From: Pseudomonadaceae bacterium
GTDB taxonomy: Bacteria > Pseudomonadota > Alphaproteobacteria > UBA2136 > UBA6156
Assembly (NCBI GenBank): GCA_024236095.1
Contig: JACKLD010000013.1
Span: 278,703 to 342,702 of the forward strand
Direction: 5' to 3'
DNA: 64,000 nt
Positions 16,695-25,589 of this stretch are shown one piece after another. The translations under genes were made by a program, and so were the position numbers. Every line of letters begins with the position of its first letter. The first letter of the stretch is position 1. The notes beneath the pieces are model-generated. The model had not been told where the DNA came from and did no database searches. It was given only the letters and a program-made list of their open reading frames with translations.

Positions 16695-16814
16695 CCCGGA
16701 GCGAAGCGGAGAGCCACCCGCTTGTCGGGTGAAGCGACGGGACTCGACCCCGCGCCCCTCGGCGTGTCACGCCAACGGCGTGCGACTATAAGCTTGCCGA
16801 TACTCTAACCAACT
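16688..16814 (-). pseudogene. Decayed tRNA-Asp copy with palindromic insertions
   Basis: Follows the intact tRNA-Asp and repeats it from the D-loop (AGTTGGTTAGAGTATCGGC) to CCA. About 38 bases are inserted in the 3' acceptor strand, including a CACCCG/CGGGTG hairpin, and about 24 bases in the anticodon arm, including ACGCCGTTGGCGT. The 5' acceptor strand is missing. It cannot be a working tRNA. Confidence 0.75.
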
Positions 16815-16829
16815 GGGAAGGATGGATTT

Positions 16830-16906
16830 TTGAAGGCTTGCACCCGACGCTGGGCTTGCGGGTCCGCCTTCTCTTGGATGAAATTCACCTTCGGTGAAAT
16901 GGCGGA
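16830..16906 (-). repeat. 77-base direct repeat, copy 2 (tRNA-Asp 3' flank)
   Basis: The partner of 16618-16694, starting within the 3' end of the intact tRNA-Asp. Exact identity beside a heavily altered tRNA copy implies recent duplication or gene conversion of the flank. Confidence 0.9.
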
Positions 16907-16976
16907 AGCGACGGGACTCGAACCCGCGACCCTCGGCGTGACAAGCCGATACTCTAACCAACTGAGCTACGCCTCC
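16900..16976 (-). tRNA. tRNA-Asp (GUC)
   Basis: Acceptor GGAGGCG/CGCTTCC (one G-U pair), D-arm GCTCAGTTGGTTAGAGT, anticodon loop TTGTCAC (GUC), T-arm GGGTTCGAGTCCC, G73 and encoded CCA. A strong promoter precedes it. Confidence 0.95.
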
Positions 16977-16987
16977 GCGTGAGGCGC

Positions 16988-17016
16988 TTTATAGGGGCAA
17001 GGGGATGGGCGGTCAA
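16988..17016 (-). promoter_or_regulatory. Promoter of tRNA-Asp
   Basis: On the reverse strand TTGACC and TATAAA are 17 bases apart, 11 bases before the tRNA. It could also transcribe the pseudo-copy, the 97-aa gene and tRNA-Val downstream. Confidence 0.75.
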
Positions 17017-17148
17017 GGGGGCTTTTGCAAAAAGCGCCGCTAAAAGCGCCGCATCCGCGCTTGGGCGCGGAGGCCGGGGGCAAATGCCCCCGGCACCTTG
17101 CCGTACCACCGCACGGCATTCCAGGGAATGTGCTTTTGGGCGACAGCC

Positions 17149-17850
17149 CTAACGCAACGTCAGCATGGCCATGTAGCGGGTGTCGGCTTGCGGGGTGAGC
17201 GCCCATGTCTGGCTGTCCACGTCAAACGACAGGCCTTGCACGTTGGCAAGCTCCAGCCCTTGTTGCTTGGCCAGTTTTCCTAATTGCTGCGGAGTGAAAA
17301 AGGCACGGTAGCGGCGGCTGCCACGCGGCACGCGGCCGTACACGTATTCGCTGAGGAACTTGTGCACCAACCACGCCTTGGGCGTACGGTTGATGGCGGA
17401 AATGACGATCAGCCCGCCGGGGTTGAGCAGTTGCTTGAGCACCCATAGCAGCTTGCCGGCATCACCGCCTTCTTCCAACAAATCCAGCGCGAGAATGACA
17501 TCGAAGCGCGACAGGCTGTTGAGCATGTCTTCCGCCCGTGAGCGGATGAAGGTGACCGGTGCGCCGTAGGCTTCGGCGCTGGTTTGGGCGCGGGCCAAGC
17601 ACTCACCGTTGGGGTCGACTGCGGTGATTTCAGCCCCGGAAAGCGCCAGAAACTCGCCGATAGTGCTGTCGCCGCAGCCGACATCCAGCAGTTTTTTGCC
17701 AAACAGCGGCGCAGGGTCGTCGTCGCGCATGGAAAAGTGCTTGCTGGCAGCTTGTAAGATATAATGCTGGCGGGTGCGGTTGTAGCGCTTGTACACTTTA
17801 TCCCGTGCGGGCGGGTTGAGCAGGGTTTTAAGGATTTTGCGGCCAGACAT
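17149..17850 (-). CDS. ubiG: UbiG-type ubiquinone biosynthesis O-methyltransferase
   Basis: Methylates hydroxyls of ubiquinone precursors, at the inner membrane. The 233 residues show SAM motif I LLDVGCGDS, an acidic motif II (ITAVDPN), LDLLEE, and the UbiG-like region INRTPKAWLVHKFLSEY followed by VPRGSRRYRAFFTP and GLSFD...WALTPQADTRYM at the C-terminus. The start at 17850 (MSGRKILKTL) is chosen by family length; the ribosome site is poor and a second ATG lies at 17859. It is divergent from rpsU. A related class I methyltransferase cannot be fully excluded. Confidence 0.82.
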   Translation of the reverse strand: MSGRKILKTLLNPPARDKVYKRYNRTRQHYILQAASKHFSMRDDDPAPLFGKKLLDVGCGDSTIGEFLALSGAEITAVDPNGECLARAQTSAEAYGAPVTFIRSRAEDMLNSLSRFDVILALDLLEEGGDAGKLLWVLKQLLNPGGLIVISAINRTPKAWLVHKFLSEYVYGRVPRGSRRYRAFFTPQQLGKLAKQQGLELANVQGLSFDVDSQTWALTPQADTRYMAMLTLR

Positions 17851-18016
17851 CGTGCACATGGTGCGCGCAACGTCAGGCAAAAGCAACCGCCGCCACCGAC
17901 ATGTCGGACAATCGGCCACACGGGGGTTGCAATTCCACACCAAATGGGGCACACAGGGGGCCACCTTGGGCACAACGCCTGGGGCAAACCAGATACCCGA
18001 AAGGATGTGAGAGCAC

Positions 18017-18217
18017 ATGATCCGAGTTTCTGTTCGCGATAACGACGTTGAACAAGCACTGCGGCGGCTGAAGAAAACCAGCAACCGTGAAGGCCTGTTC
18101 CGCGAGTTGCGTCAGCGCAAGGAGCGTGAAAAGCCGTTTGAACTGCGTGCACGCAAAAAGCGTGAAGGCATTCGCCGCACGCGCAAGAACGACTGGAAAC
18201 GCCGTCAGGAACAATAG
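18017..18217 (+). CDS. rpsU: 30S ribosomal protein bS21
   Basis: Small basic ribosomal protein of the 30S platform, important for initiation. Sixty-six residues, starting MIRVSVRDNDVEQALRRLKK and ending in the usual Arg/Lys-rich tail (RRTRKNDWKRRQEQ). Ribosome site GGATGTGAG upstream of the ATG at 18017. It is a single-gene unit ended by a strong terminator. Confidence 0.96.
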   Translation: MIRVSVRDNDVEQALRRLKKTSNREGLFRELRQRKEREKPFELRARKKREGIRRTRKNDWKRRQEQ

Positions 18218-18239
18218 TTCCGGCGACCGTGCCTACGAC

Positions 18240-18267
18240 AAAGCGGCCCGTTGGGCCGCTTTGGTTT
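18240..18267 (+). terminator. Terminator after rpsU
   Basis: AAAGCGGCCC, loop GTT, GGGCCGCTTT, then GGTTT. Ten-base-pair stem. Confidence 0.85.
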
Positions 18268-18337
18268 GCGCGTATTTCAGCAGGCAGTCACCAATCTCCC
18301 TTGCGTCAACAACGCATGCCATGGCACAAAGGACCCC

Positions 18338-19648
18338 ATGACAGACTCTTTCAAACTCGTTGGCGCCGTCTCAGGCTTTCCGGAATATCTCCCCAAACAG
18401 CAGCGCGGCTTTGCCGAGGCCGTGGCACGGGTGCAGGCGGTGTATGAGGCATTCGGCTTTACCCCCCTGGAAACGGCGGCGGTGGAGCGCGCCGAAACCC
18501 TGCTGGCCAAAGGGATTGAAGCCAAAGAGGTGTACGGCCTGCGGCGCATGGCCGCCGAAGGCAGCGAGGGTGATAAAGACATTGCATTACGCTTTGATCT
18601 CACCGTACCGCTGGCGCGTTATGTGGTGCAAAACCAGAATGAACTGGTGTTCCCCTTCCGGCGCTACCAAGTGCAGCCGGTGTGGCGCGGCGAGCGGGCG
18701 CAGGCAGGCCGTTACCGCCAGTTTTACCAGTTTGATATCGATACCATCGGCGATGGTGCCCTGCCGTTGGCGGCCGATGCCGAAGTGCTGGCGGCCGGCG
18801 CCAAAGCCTTACAAGCGCTGGAGGTGGGCGACTTCGTGCTGCGGGTGAACAACCGCAAGCTGCTGGCGGGCTTGTTACGTTGGGCAGGGTTTGCGGGCGA
18901 TGACCAAACCATGGCCATCAAACTGATTGATGACGCCGAAAAGGTCGGCTGGGAGAAAACCGAAGCGGCCTTGGCCGCCCTTGGCAGCAAACTTTCCGGA
19001 CCATTGGTACAAGTGTTACGGGCCAAAGAACCCTTGCGTGTGTTGCAAGAGGTGGAGCTGGATGAGGAGGGCCGTGCAGGATTGACGGAATTGCAGCAGG
19101 TATTGGCCTTGGCCAAAGGCATGGGCACGGCGGAAACCAACATCCGCGCCGACCTGACCATTGCCCGCGGGCTGGACTATTACACCGGCACGGTGGTGGA
19201 AACCCGACTGGCGGCGGCGCCGGAACTGGGCAGCATCATGAGCGGCGGACGTTACGACAATTTGGCGGCCAATTTGGGCAAAAAGCCAATGCCGGGGGTG
19301 GGCATTTCCATCGGCATTTCGCGTCTGTGCAGCTGGCTCTTGGCGCAAGAACCTTATGCAAGCATGGCCGCCAGCCCGGCTGCGGTGCTGCTGGCCTGTC
19401 AGGATGAAACCTTGCTACCCCATTACGCCACCGTGGCGCAACAATTGCGGGCGGCAGGGGTGAAGTTGGAACAGACATTCGGCGGAAAACTAGCCACACA
19501 ACTGAAAAACGCCGACAAAAAAGGCCTGCGCTACGCCCTGATTATCGGCGAACAGGAAGCGGCAAACGGCACCGCCACACTGAAAGACTTCGCCAACGGC
19601 ACGCAAGAGGTGCTGCCGCTGGACGAGGTTGCCAAGCGGGTGGCCTAG
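18338..19648 (+). CDS. hisS: Histidine-tRNA ligase
   Basis: Charges tRNA-His. The 436 residues hold class II motif 2 in VQPVWRGERAQAGRYRQFYQ, the histidine-specific IARGLDYYTGTVVE, motif 3 around GVGISIGISRL, and a C-terminal anticodon-binding domain (LLACQDE onwards). The motif 2 region differs from what I recall of the usual alphaproteobacterial enzyme and looks more like actinobacterial or eukaryote-like HisRS, yet the tRNA-His here keeps G-1:C73. The ATG at 18338 has AAAGGA 5 bases upstream. The gene converges on the next one with a 4-base overlap. Confidence 0.95.
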   Translation: MTDSFKLVGAVSGFPEYLPKQQRGFAEAVARVQAVYEAFGFTPLETAAVERAETLLAKGIEAKEVYGLRRMAAEGSEGDKDIALRFDLTVPLARYVVQNQNELVFPFRRYQVQPVWRGERAQAGRYRQFYQFDIDTIGDGALPLAADAEVLAAGAKALQALEVGDFVLRVNNRKLLAGLLRWAGFAGDDQTMAIKLIDDAEKVGWEKTEAALAALGSKLSGPLVQVLRAKEPLRVLQEVELDEEGRAGLTELQQVLALAKGMGTAETNIRADLTIARGLDYYTGTVVETRLAAAPELGSIMSGGRYDNLAANLGKKPMPGVGISIGISRLCSWLLAQEPYASMAASPAAVLLACQDETLLPHYATVAQQLRAAGVKLEQTFGGKLATQLKNADKKGLRYALIIGEQEAANGTATLKDFANGTQEVLPLDEVAKRVA

Positions 19649-21579
19649 CGACTTTCGGGGGCGGCAGCCACTCCCGAAAGGGCGGGCGGCTGGCCGGTAC
19701 CGCGCCGGGTATCGTCCTGTTCGGCCTCACGTTCTTCGTCCTTGTCGAACAGTTCGGCGAGGAGGGCCTCCACTTCGTCCATTTCCGCTTCAATCGCTTT
19801 AAGTCTTTCTGCAACCTCACTGTTCTTCACGTGCGGGCAATCCTTAATCGCTTTTCCGAGCACGCGCTGGACGGTTTGCCCACCCAGCTCGAAGTGCTCT
19901 TCGCGGGCTTCACGCAGGGCTTCGCGGATGTTTTCGATCGTCCGTGTTTCCGGAACTTGCGAGACATCACGCAGGTGGGTTCCCTCTGATGCCTTGGCCG
20001 CCGTCCTGGCTGCGGGAAGGGGTTGACCGTTTTCCGTTACCACCCGTACTTGTGGCGTTTTCACGGGCATATATTGCGGCACCGTCACTTTGGGTGTCGG
20101 ACGAAGCAGCTTGATGTCGGCAAGCTCTTTCTCGGCAGAGACATGCGGACGGCCAAAGACATCGGCAAAACCTTGTTGGGCGGCCTGTAATTCCTTCTTG
20201 CTTGCTATAAGAAGTTGCAAGTTCATGTCTTTTAATGACAATTTTCCCTGAAGTTCCGTCTTCAATTCCGTCAGGCTGCCTTTCACCGCATCCAGCTTTT
20301 CAACTTGCGCGACATCATTGCTGTCCATCAACGTATCAACCGCATGTTTGGCCTTCTCACCGGCCTCAACGTAGGCTTTTTGCAGGGCTTCCAACTCGCG
20401 CTTTAGCCCGAGCATTTTCTCTTCCGCCTCTTTGCGACGGAGAATCGCACCCTCCACCTCAGTCTCGGCCTGTTGCATGGCTTCGGCTTTTTTAGTCGCT
20501 TGGGCCAGGGTGTCGTCGATACCTGTTGCCGCAACCTTGGCAAGGGCAGCTTCAACCATCCAATCCACGCCCAGTTCTTCACGCATGTTTTGGCGGACAT
20601 CCTCCAACGTTGCGCTCATACCTGCAACGGTTTGCAAAGCCGTATCCGCCGAATGCGCGTAAACGTCAGCAAGGATGACATCCAAACGTTCCATGGCCAT
20701 CTCAACTGCCCGCGTCATAGTCGTGTCAAGCTGTTCAAGCTGTTCCTTCAAGCTGAGTTGCGGAGCAGGCGGCGGGGTCTGCGTTGCGACAGGTTCGGGC
20801 TGCTGCACCTCCTCCGGTGCGGGTTCATTCACCACCGGCTCGTTATCCACTTCGGGTTGGTTTGCTGCTTGCGGCACGATGATTTCCGTAACTTCCGGCG
20901 CAGTTTGGGTAGGCTTTTCTTCCGCCAGAATCGTATTGGGCCATGCCGGGTCTGCGATGACTTCAGACTTCGCTTCATTGACGATCTTAACGTCTTGTGC
21001 GGGCGCGGAGTGGGGTTCTTGGGGCACGGCTTGCTTCGGGGCTTCCTCCTGCCGCTCAGCAGCCTGTTTCCTGGTGGCGGCCAAAAGATCTTCCATGCTC
21101 GGCTCGCCTTCTTTTGTTTTGCCGGGAGTCCCACGGGGCTCTTTTGTAGGAAGCGGCGGCGGACCTTCAGAGACAGTTTTCCCCGTCAAATCAGGGGCAG
21201 TTGTGCCTCGCAAGAATCTTGGCATCTCATCAGAATCACCAATCTGGTGTGTAGGCATTGCTGGCAAGGTTCTAACCAATGCCTCATACACCGTTTGCAC
21301 CGGAACACTGTAAAACATACTCTTTCCGGCCTTCATGCCACGGGTATCAATCTTGAGTTGACGGCACTCCCTTGCGGAAAGCTGAATGCTCTTCCGCCGA
21401 CCGTCGGTAATGGCCTGTAGCAGGCTTTGCGTAGGCTGCTGCGTGCCATCATTGCCCAGATTTGCCAAAACAGCCTCTAATTCCGGCGGACGGCCAGAGT
21501 CCATCATACGGGCCTTGGCTGACGCAACTCCTTTTTGGACAGAGCCTTTCAGGCTTTCCAGCACATCTTTCATCGGCAT
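19645..21579 (-). CDS. Large coiled-coil hypothetical protein, 644 aa
   Basis: No family recognised. Residues about 1-110 form a compact domain (ARECRQLKIDTRGMKAGKS); 115-290 are Pro/Glu/Gln-rich and probably disordered; 290-480 are long heptad-like helices rich in Ala, Glu and Lys; the C-terminus is acidic. There is no signal peptide or membrane segment. The ATG at 21579 has AAAGGA 8 bases upstream. It sits alone between hisS and prfA. Length, architecture and lack of neighbours suggest a lineage-specific structural or effector-like protein; that is inference. Confidence 0.7.
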   Translation of the reverse strand: MPMKDVLESLKGSVQKGVASAKARMMDSGRPPELEAVLANLGNDGTQQPTQSLLQAITDGRRKSIQLSARECRQLKIDTRGMKAGKSMFYSVPVQTVYEALVRTLPAMPTHQIGDSDEMPRFLRGTTAPDLTGKTVSEGPPPLPTKEPRGTPGKTKEGEPSMEDLLAATRKQAAERQEEAPKQAVPQEPHSAPAQDVKIVNEAKSEVIADPAWPNTILAEEKPTQTAPEVTEIIVPQAANQPEVDNEPVVNEPAPEEVQQPEPVATQTPPPAPQLSLKEQLEQLDTTMTRAVEMAMERLDVILADVYAHSADTALQTVAGMSATLEDVRQNMREELGVDWMVEAALAKVAATGIDDTLAQATKKAEAMQQAETEVEGAILRRKEAEEKMLGLKRELEALQKAYVEAGEKAKHAVDTLMDSNDVAQVEKLDAVKGSLTELKTELQGKLSLKDMNLQLLIASKKELQAAQQGFADVFGRPHVSAEKELADIKLLRPTPKVTVPQYMPVKTPQVRVVTENGQPLPAARTAAKASEGTHLRDVSQVPETRTIENIREALREAREEHFELGGQTVQRVLGKAIKDCPHVKNSEVAERLKAIEAEMDEVEALLAELFDKDEEREAEQDDTRRGTGQPPALSGVAAAPESR

Positions 21580-21725
21580 GAGGTATATCCTTTGTCTGTT
21601 CTTCTTTCAGATAGGGCGTACAAGTTCTTTTGCAAGGGGATAAAAGCGTTGCTGACACAAGGCGGCTGACATGCGGGCGGCAGGCCCCCCTTGCCGCGCA
21701 GGCGGGGTTGGGATACAAGCCCGAG

Positions 21726-22799
21726 ATGGATTTCCAAGCCCAAGGCCGCAAGATACTGGAACGCTTCCGCACGGTGGAGGCGGCCTTGCAGCAACCGGAC
21801 GTGGCCGCCGACGTGGCCAAGATGACCAAGCTGAACCGTGAATATGCCCAGCTGAAACCTTCACAGGAGGCGTTTTCCCGTTACTTTACCCTGCTGTCCG
21901 ACCGCGAGGCCGCCGAGGCCATGCTGGCCGACCCCGAGATGAAGGAACTGGGCGAGGATGAGCTGGCGCGCATCCGTGAGGAGCTTCCTGAACTGGAAGA
22001 AGAATTGAAGGTGTTGCTGCTGCCCAAAGACGAAGACGACGACCGCAACGTCATCGTGGAAATCCGCGCCGGTACCGGCGGCGACGAGGCCGGCCTGTTT
22101 GCGGGCGATTTGTTCGGCATGTACCGCGCCTACGCCGACGTGCAGGGCTGGCGGCTGGAGGTACAGGACTCCAGCGAGGCGGCAGTGGGTGGCTACAAGG
22201 AAATCATCGTGCGCATCAGCGGCCACAACGTTTACCAGAAGCTGAAGTTTGAAGGAGGGGTGCACCGCGTACAGCGGGTGCCCGCCACCGAAACCCAAGG
22301 CCGTGTGCACACCAGCGCTGCCACCGTGGTGGTATTGCCGGAGGCCGAAGAAACCGACGTGCAGATTGATGAAAAAGACTTGCGCATCGACGTCTTCCGC
22401 AGCAGCGGGCCGGGCGGGCAAAGCGTCAACACCACCGACAGCGCGGTGCGCATCACGCACATTCCCACCGGCGTGGTGGTGCAGTGCCAGGACGAAAAAA
22501 GCCAGCACAAGAACAAGGCCAAGGCGATGACCATTTTGCGCAGCCGCCTGCTGGCCGCCGAGAAGGAAAAGGCCGCCGCCGAGCGTGGCGCGGCCCGCAA
22601 AACCATGGTGGGCAGCGGCGACAGGAGCGAGAAAATCCGCACCTACAACTATCCGCAAAGCCGCGTGACCGACCACCGCATTGAGTTTAGTGTTCACAAC
22701 CTGCCCGATGTGATGGTGGGCGGACGCAGCCTGCAAACGCTGATGGACGAGTTGCAGCGCGCCGACACCGCCGCCAAGCTGGCGGCGCTGGCCGAATGA
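21726..22799 (+). CDS. prfA: Peptide chain release factor 1
   Basis: Recognises UAA and UAG and triggers release of the finished chain. The 357 residues have the codon-recognition tripeptide as PAT in [14 protein letters not shown] and the catalytic GGQ in [16 protein letters not shown], with the usual domain order. The ATG at 21726 gives [14 protein letters not shown]. It is the first gene of a four-gene run with overlapping starts and stops: prfA, prmC and two lipoproteins. Confidence 0.97.
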   Translation: MDFQAQGRKILERFRTVEAALQQPDVAADVAKMTKLNREYAQLKPSQEAFSRYFTLLSDREAAEAMLADPEMKELGEDELARIREELPELEEELKVLLLPKDEDDDRNVIVEIRAGTGGDEAGLFAGDLFGMYRAYADVQGWRLEVQDSSEAAVGGYKEIIVRISGHNVYQKLKFEGGVHRVQRVPATETQGRVHTSAATVVVLPEAEETDVQIDEKDLRIDVFRSSGPGGQSVNTTDSAVRITHIPTGVVVQCQDEKSQHKNKAKAMTILRSRLLAAEKEKAAAERGAARKTMVGSGDRSEKIRTYNYPQSRVTDHRIEFSVHNLPDVMVGGRSLQTLMDELQRADTAAKLAALAE

Positions 22800-23632
22800 C
22801 CACGCTTGCCGCCGTACTGGCCGATATTGGGGCCCGTTTGGGTGCGTCTGCCGCCCCGCAGGAGGGCAAGGCCCTGCTGGCCCATGTGTTGGGGGTTGCC
22901 ATGCCGGAGCTGGCGTTGAACGGGACGGCACCGTTTCCTGTCGACAGGCGGGATGCCTTGGAAAGCCTGTTGGCACGGCGGTTGGCAGGCGAGCCCTTGG
23001 CCTATGTGTTGGGGTATGCGCCGTTTTGGCGGCATGATTGGAAGGTGGCGCCGGGAGTGCTCATTCCGCGCCCCGACACCGAAGCCCTGCTGGTGGCGGC
23101 GCTGGAGGTGATTCCGGCGGATGCAAATTGGCGGGTGGCCGAAGTGGGCGTGGGCAGTGGTGCCTTGATCGGCAGTCTTCTGGCAGAACGGCCGAAGATA
23201 ACGTCAGTGGCCACGGATATCTCATCCACCGCGCGGCAGGTTGCGGCCGACAATCTGCAGCATATCGGCCTGGGTAAGCGTTGCACCATTGTGGAAGCCG
23301 ATGTGCTGGACGGCGTGGACGGGCTGTTTGACATGATTGTGTCCAACCCGCCGTACATTTCGCAAGCCGAATATGACGCACTGGAGCCCTGTGTACGTGA
23401 TTACGAGCCACGGGAAGCGCTGCTGGCCGATGGCAACGGGCTGGCGGTTTACCGTAAACTGCTGGCGCAAGCGGCAGAAAAGCTACGTGAAGAAGGTTGG
23501 CTGATGGTGGAAATCGGTTGCGGGCAGGCCGAGGCGGTGCGACACTTGCTGCCAACAACGATATGGAAAAACATCTTCACCCGCAACGATTTGGCCGGAC
23601 GCTCCCGCGTGGTGGGCGCGCAACGGCGTTAG
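22796..23632 (+). CDS. prmC: Release factor glutamine methyltransferase PrmC
   Basis: Methylates the GGQ glutamine of release factors, so it acts on the product of the gene before it. The 278 residues contain the N-terminal helical recognition domain, a SAM motif (AEVGVGSGAL) and the NPPY active-site motif (IVSNPPYIS). The start codon overlaps the prfA stop (ATGA), the usual arrangement. Its 3' end overlaps the next gene by about 70 bases if that gene starts at 23563. Confidence 0.95.
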   Translation: MTTLAAVLADIGARLGASAAPQEGKALLAHVLGVAMPELALNGTAPFPVDRRDALESLLARRLAGEPLAYVLGYAPFWRHDWKVAPGVLIPRPDTEALLVAALEVIPADANWRVAEVGVGSGALIGSLLAERPKITSVATDISSTARQVAADNLQHIGLGKRCTIVEADVLDGVDGLFDMIVSNPPYISQAEYDALEPCVRDYEPREALLADGNGLAVYRKLLAQAAEKLREEGWLMVEIGCGQAEAVRHLLPTTIWKNIFTRNDLAGRSRVVGAQRR

Positions 23633-24168
23633 TGTTTGCGGCAAGCCTGCTGTTGGCCGCCTGTGCCACACCGTCGGCGCCGCAGCCGCTGCCCTACCGC
23701 TTCAGCATGGGCGCCTTTACCGATGAGCGCAGTTCCGAGGAACTGGCCTTGCCGCAGACCTTTCCCTTCTCGCAAGCGATGTTTTTCAATCAACTGCGCA
23801 AGGTGATGCCGTACAGCATCTTCGGCAGCGCCGAGGCCGCGCTGGACGTGGCAATGACCCATTACGAGGCCACCCGGTACGGCGACAGCTACGCCGTCTC
23901 GATGGTGATGGAAATGCGCGGGCGCGACGCCTATGCACGGGGGTTGCTGAAAAAACCCTTCATGTGCAGCGCGGTGGCCCATCGCGGGTTTGAATTGGAT
24001 GACTATGCGCAACAGGTGTGGACGGATAAAAACCTGACCGCCTTGACCCCCGCCGCCCGCGAAGAAAAAATGTGGCACCAAGTGTTTAGCACCTGCGTGC
24101 GCGATTTGGCCGACCAGTTCGGCAGTGCGCTGGTGGCAGCACAAACCGCCAAGGGAGCGATACGATGA
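23563..24168 (+). CDS. Putative lipoprotein, 201 aa
   Basis: Signal sequence with lipobox LAAC (ALVFAASLLLAACATPSAP), so probably lipid-anchored to the envelope. The mature part, about 165 residues, has no motif I know; it contains FSMGAFTDERSSEELALP and one cysteine pair near the end. The ATG at 23563 overlaps prmC by 70 bases but is the only start giving a proper signal peptide. It is followed by a second lipoprotein gene with an ATGA overlap, and the two likely act together. Confidence 0.65.
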   Translation: MEKHLHPQRFGRTLPRGGRATALVFAASLLLAACATPSAPQPLPYRFSMGAFTDERSSEELALPQTFPFSQAMFFNQLRKVMPYSIFGSAEAALDVAMTHYEATRYGDSYAVSMVMEMRGRDAYARGLLKKPFMCSAVAHRGFELDDYAQQVWTDKNLTALTPAAREEKMWHQVFSTCVRDLADQFGSALVAAQTAKGAIR

Positions 24169-25010
24169 CCAACAAACCCCTTTTCCTGCTGCCATTGCTG
24201 CTGCTGGCGGCTACCGGCTGCACCGAAGGCTGGAAAGTGCGCAACGTCCTGGATTATCCGGCTTATGAAGGCGTGGGTTATACCAATCGCGAACCGACCG
24301 AACGGGAAAAGCTCATCGCCAAAAGTGATTTCAGCGTGGAATTGGTGCGCTTTGAAGACGTGCGTCGCCCGCGCAGCACGGTGCCCCACCCCCGCGACAC
24401 GGTGATTTACGAATACCAGCCTGATGAACTGCTGCAAGGCATCGCCTACAAGGCACCGGTGCTGCTCTCCAAACACATGGAGTACAAAACCCCTGCCGAG
24501 AAGAACTACAAGGTGGAGGTGGAGCTTGAAAAGCTCCGCACCTACATCGCCACCGGCACCATCCTGACCGGGCATTTCGGCCAATACACGGTGGAACTGG
24601 AGGCCCGCGTGCTGGCGCGCCGTCCCGACAGCCAAGTGGTGGTTTACCGCCCCTATACCCTCACGCTGACCGAGAAGCGTAACAGCTTCAACGCCCGCAA
24701 CCCCACCAAGGAGATGGACCGTGCGCGGATGTATGACTTGAGCGAGGACGCCTTCCGCCGCCTGAGCGAAGACGTGATGTGGGATTTGCGCCAGTTTGAT
24801 GCCCGCCGCTGGGATATCGTCAGCGAAAAGCGCGAGGCCGCCGAAGCCGAGGCCGCCTTGCGCGCCAAGGCCGAAGCTGAAGCTGCCGCCCGTGCCGCCG
24901 CGCAGCCTGCCGTCAGCGACGACATGCCCACCACCATCGAAGAACTGGTGAGGCCCGAGGCGCCGGAAACCGCCCCCGCGCCGTTGTATGACGACCGGCT
25001 GGGGGTTTAA
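24165..25010 (+). CDS. Putative lipoprotein, 281 aa
   Basis: Signal sequence with lipobox (LLLAATGC). The mature protein has a conserved-looking core (VIYEYQPDELLQGIAYKAP) and a C-terminal Ala/Glu-rich helix (REAAEAEAALRAKAEAE) before an acidic tail. No family recognised. It is translationally coupled to the preceding lipoprotein gene and ends the prfA-prmC run, at a region able to form hairpins shared with the convergent J-domain gene. Confidence 0.65.
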   Translation: MTNKPLFLLPLLLLAATGCTEGWKVRNVLDYPAYEGVGYTNREPTEREKLIAKSDFSVELVRFEDVRRPRSTVPHPRDTVIYEYQPDELLQGIAYKAPVLLSKHMEYKTPAEKNYKVEVELEKLRTYIATGTILTGHFGQYTVELEARVLARRPDSQVVVYRPYTLTLTEKRNSFNARNPTKEMDRARMYDLSEDAFRRLSEDVMWDLRQFDARRWDIVSEKREAAEAEAALRAKAEAEAAARAAAQPAVSDDMPTTIEELVRPEAPETAPAPLYDDRLGV

Positions 25011-25053
25011 AGCCATTTCCACAAATGGCTACTTATTTATGGGAATGGCTTTA
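25009..25053. terminator. Possible bidirectional terminator with two alternative stems
   Basis: AGCCATTT, loop CCAC, AAATGGCT forms a local hairpin (25011-25030). The same left arm (AAAGCCATTTCC) can instead pair with GGGAATGGCTTT about 20 bases on. There is no clear U-tract. It lies between convergent genes. Confidence 0.4.
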
Positions 25054-25584
25054 GGCGCGGTCGGCATAATCGGCGAGAATCTTATACGCCACGTTGATGC
25101 GCTTGAGGTGTTCTTCCGCCGTGGCGCTTTTGTTGACGTCCGGATGGTGCTGCTTGACCAGCGCGAGGTAATGCTTCTTCAGCGGCGCGGCGGGGAGCGG
25201 TTGCTCGATGTTGAAAATAACCAGGGCTTCCTTCACGTCCGGCGGCAAGACCAGCGGTGCGGCGGCAGATGGAGACGCCTTCTGTTTGATGCGCTGCTGG
25301 AAGAAGTCGAACAAATCGTCGGCGTTGGCAAACGGCGCGCTTTTGGCGGCTTCGGAGGTGGGGGAGACGCCCACCGTCCACGTGGGCTTGTCCCAGCTTG
25401 GGCCGACGTTTTGCATCTTGAAGATGTCATCGGGGTGGAAGCCCTCCAGCCCGTTCCAACGCTTGTTGAACTCACGGATATGCGTTTGGCAGAAATATTG
25501 ACGCAAACGCAGGTCGCGCGGGTCTTTCGGCGCAGGAAAGGAGCCTTCAAGGCTGCAGTCCGGCCAAGCGCAGGTATGGGTCAT
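25051..25584 (-). CDS. J-domain protein
   Basis: A 177-residue protein with a C-terminal J domain: KEALVIFNIEQPLPAAPLKK, then the essential HPD in KQHHPDVNK, then AEEHLKRINVAYKIL. It should stimulate an Hsp70 ATPase. The N-terminal half carries Cys and His residues (CAWPDC near 5-10, CQTH near 32-35) that could bind zinc. It lacks the G/F and zinc-finger regions of DnaJ, so it is a co-chaperone of the type often found in alphaproteobacteria, not DnaJ itself. The ATG at 25584 is chosen because the longer frame overlaps the prepilin peptidase gene. Confidence 0.82.
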   Translation of the reverse strand: MTHTCAWPDCSLEGSFPAPKDPRDLRLRQYFCQTHIREFNKRWNGLEGFHPDDIFKMQNVGPSWDKPTWTVGVSPTSEAAKSAPFANADDLFDFFQQRIKQKASPSAAAPLVLPPDVKEALVIFNIEQPLPAAPLKKHYLALVKQHHPDVNKSATAEEHLKRINVAYKILADYADRA

Positions 25585-25589
25585 GGCCC

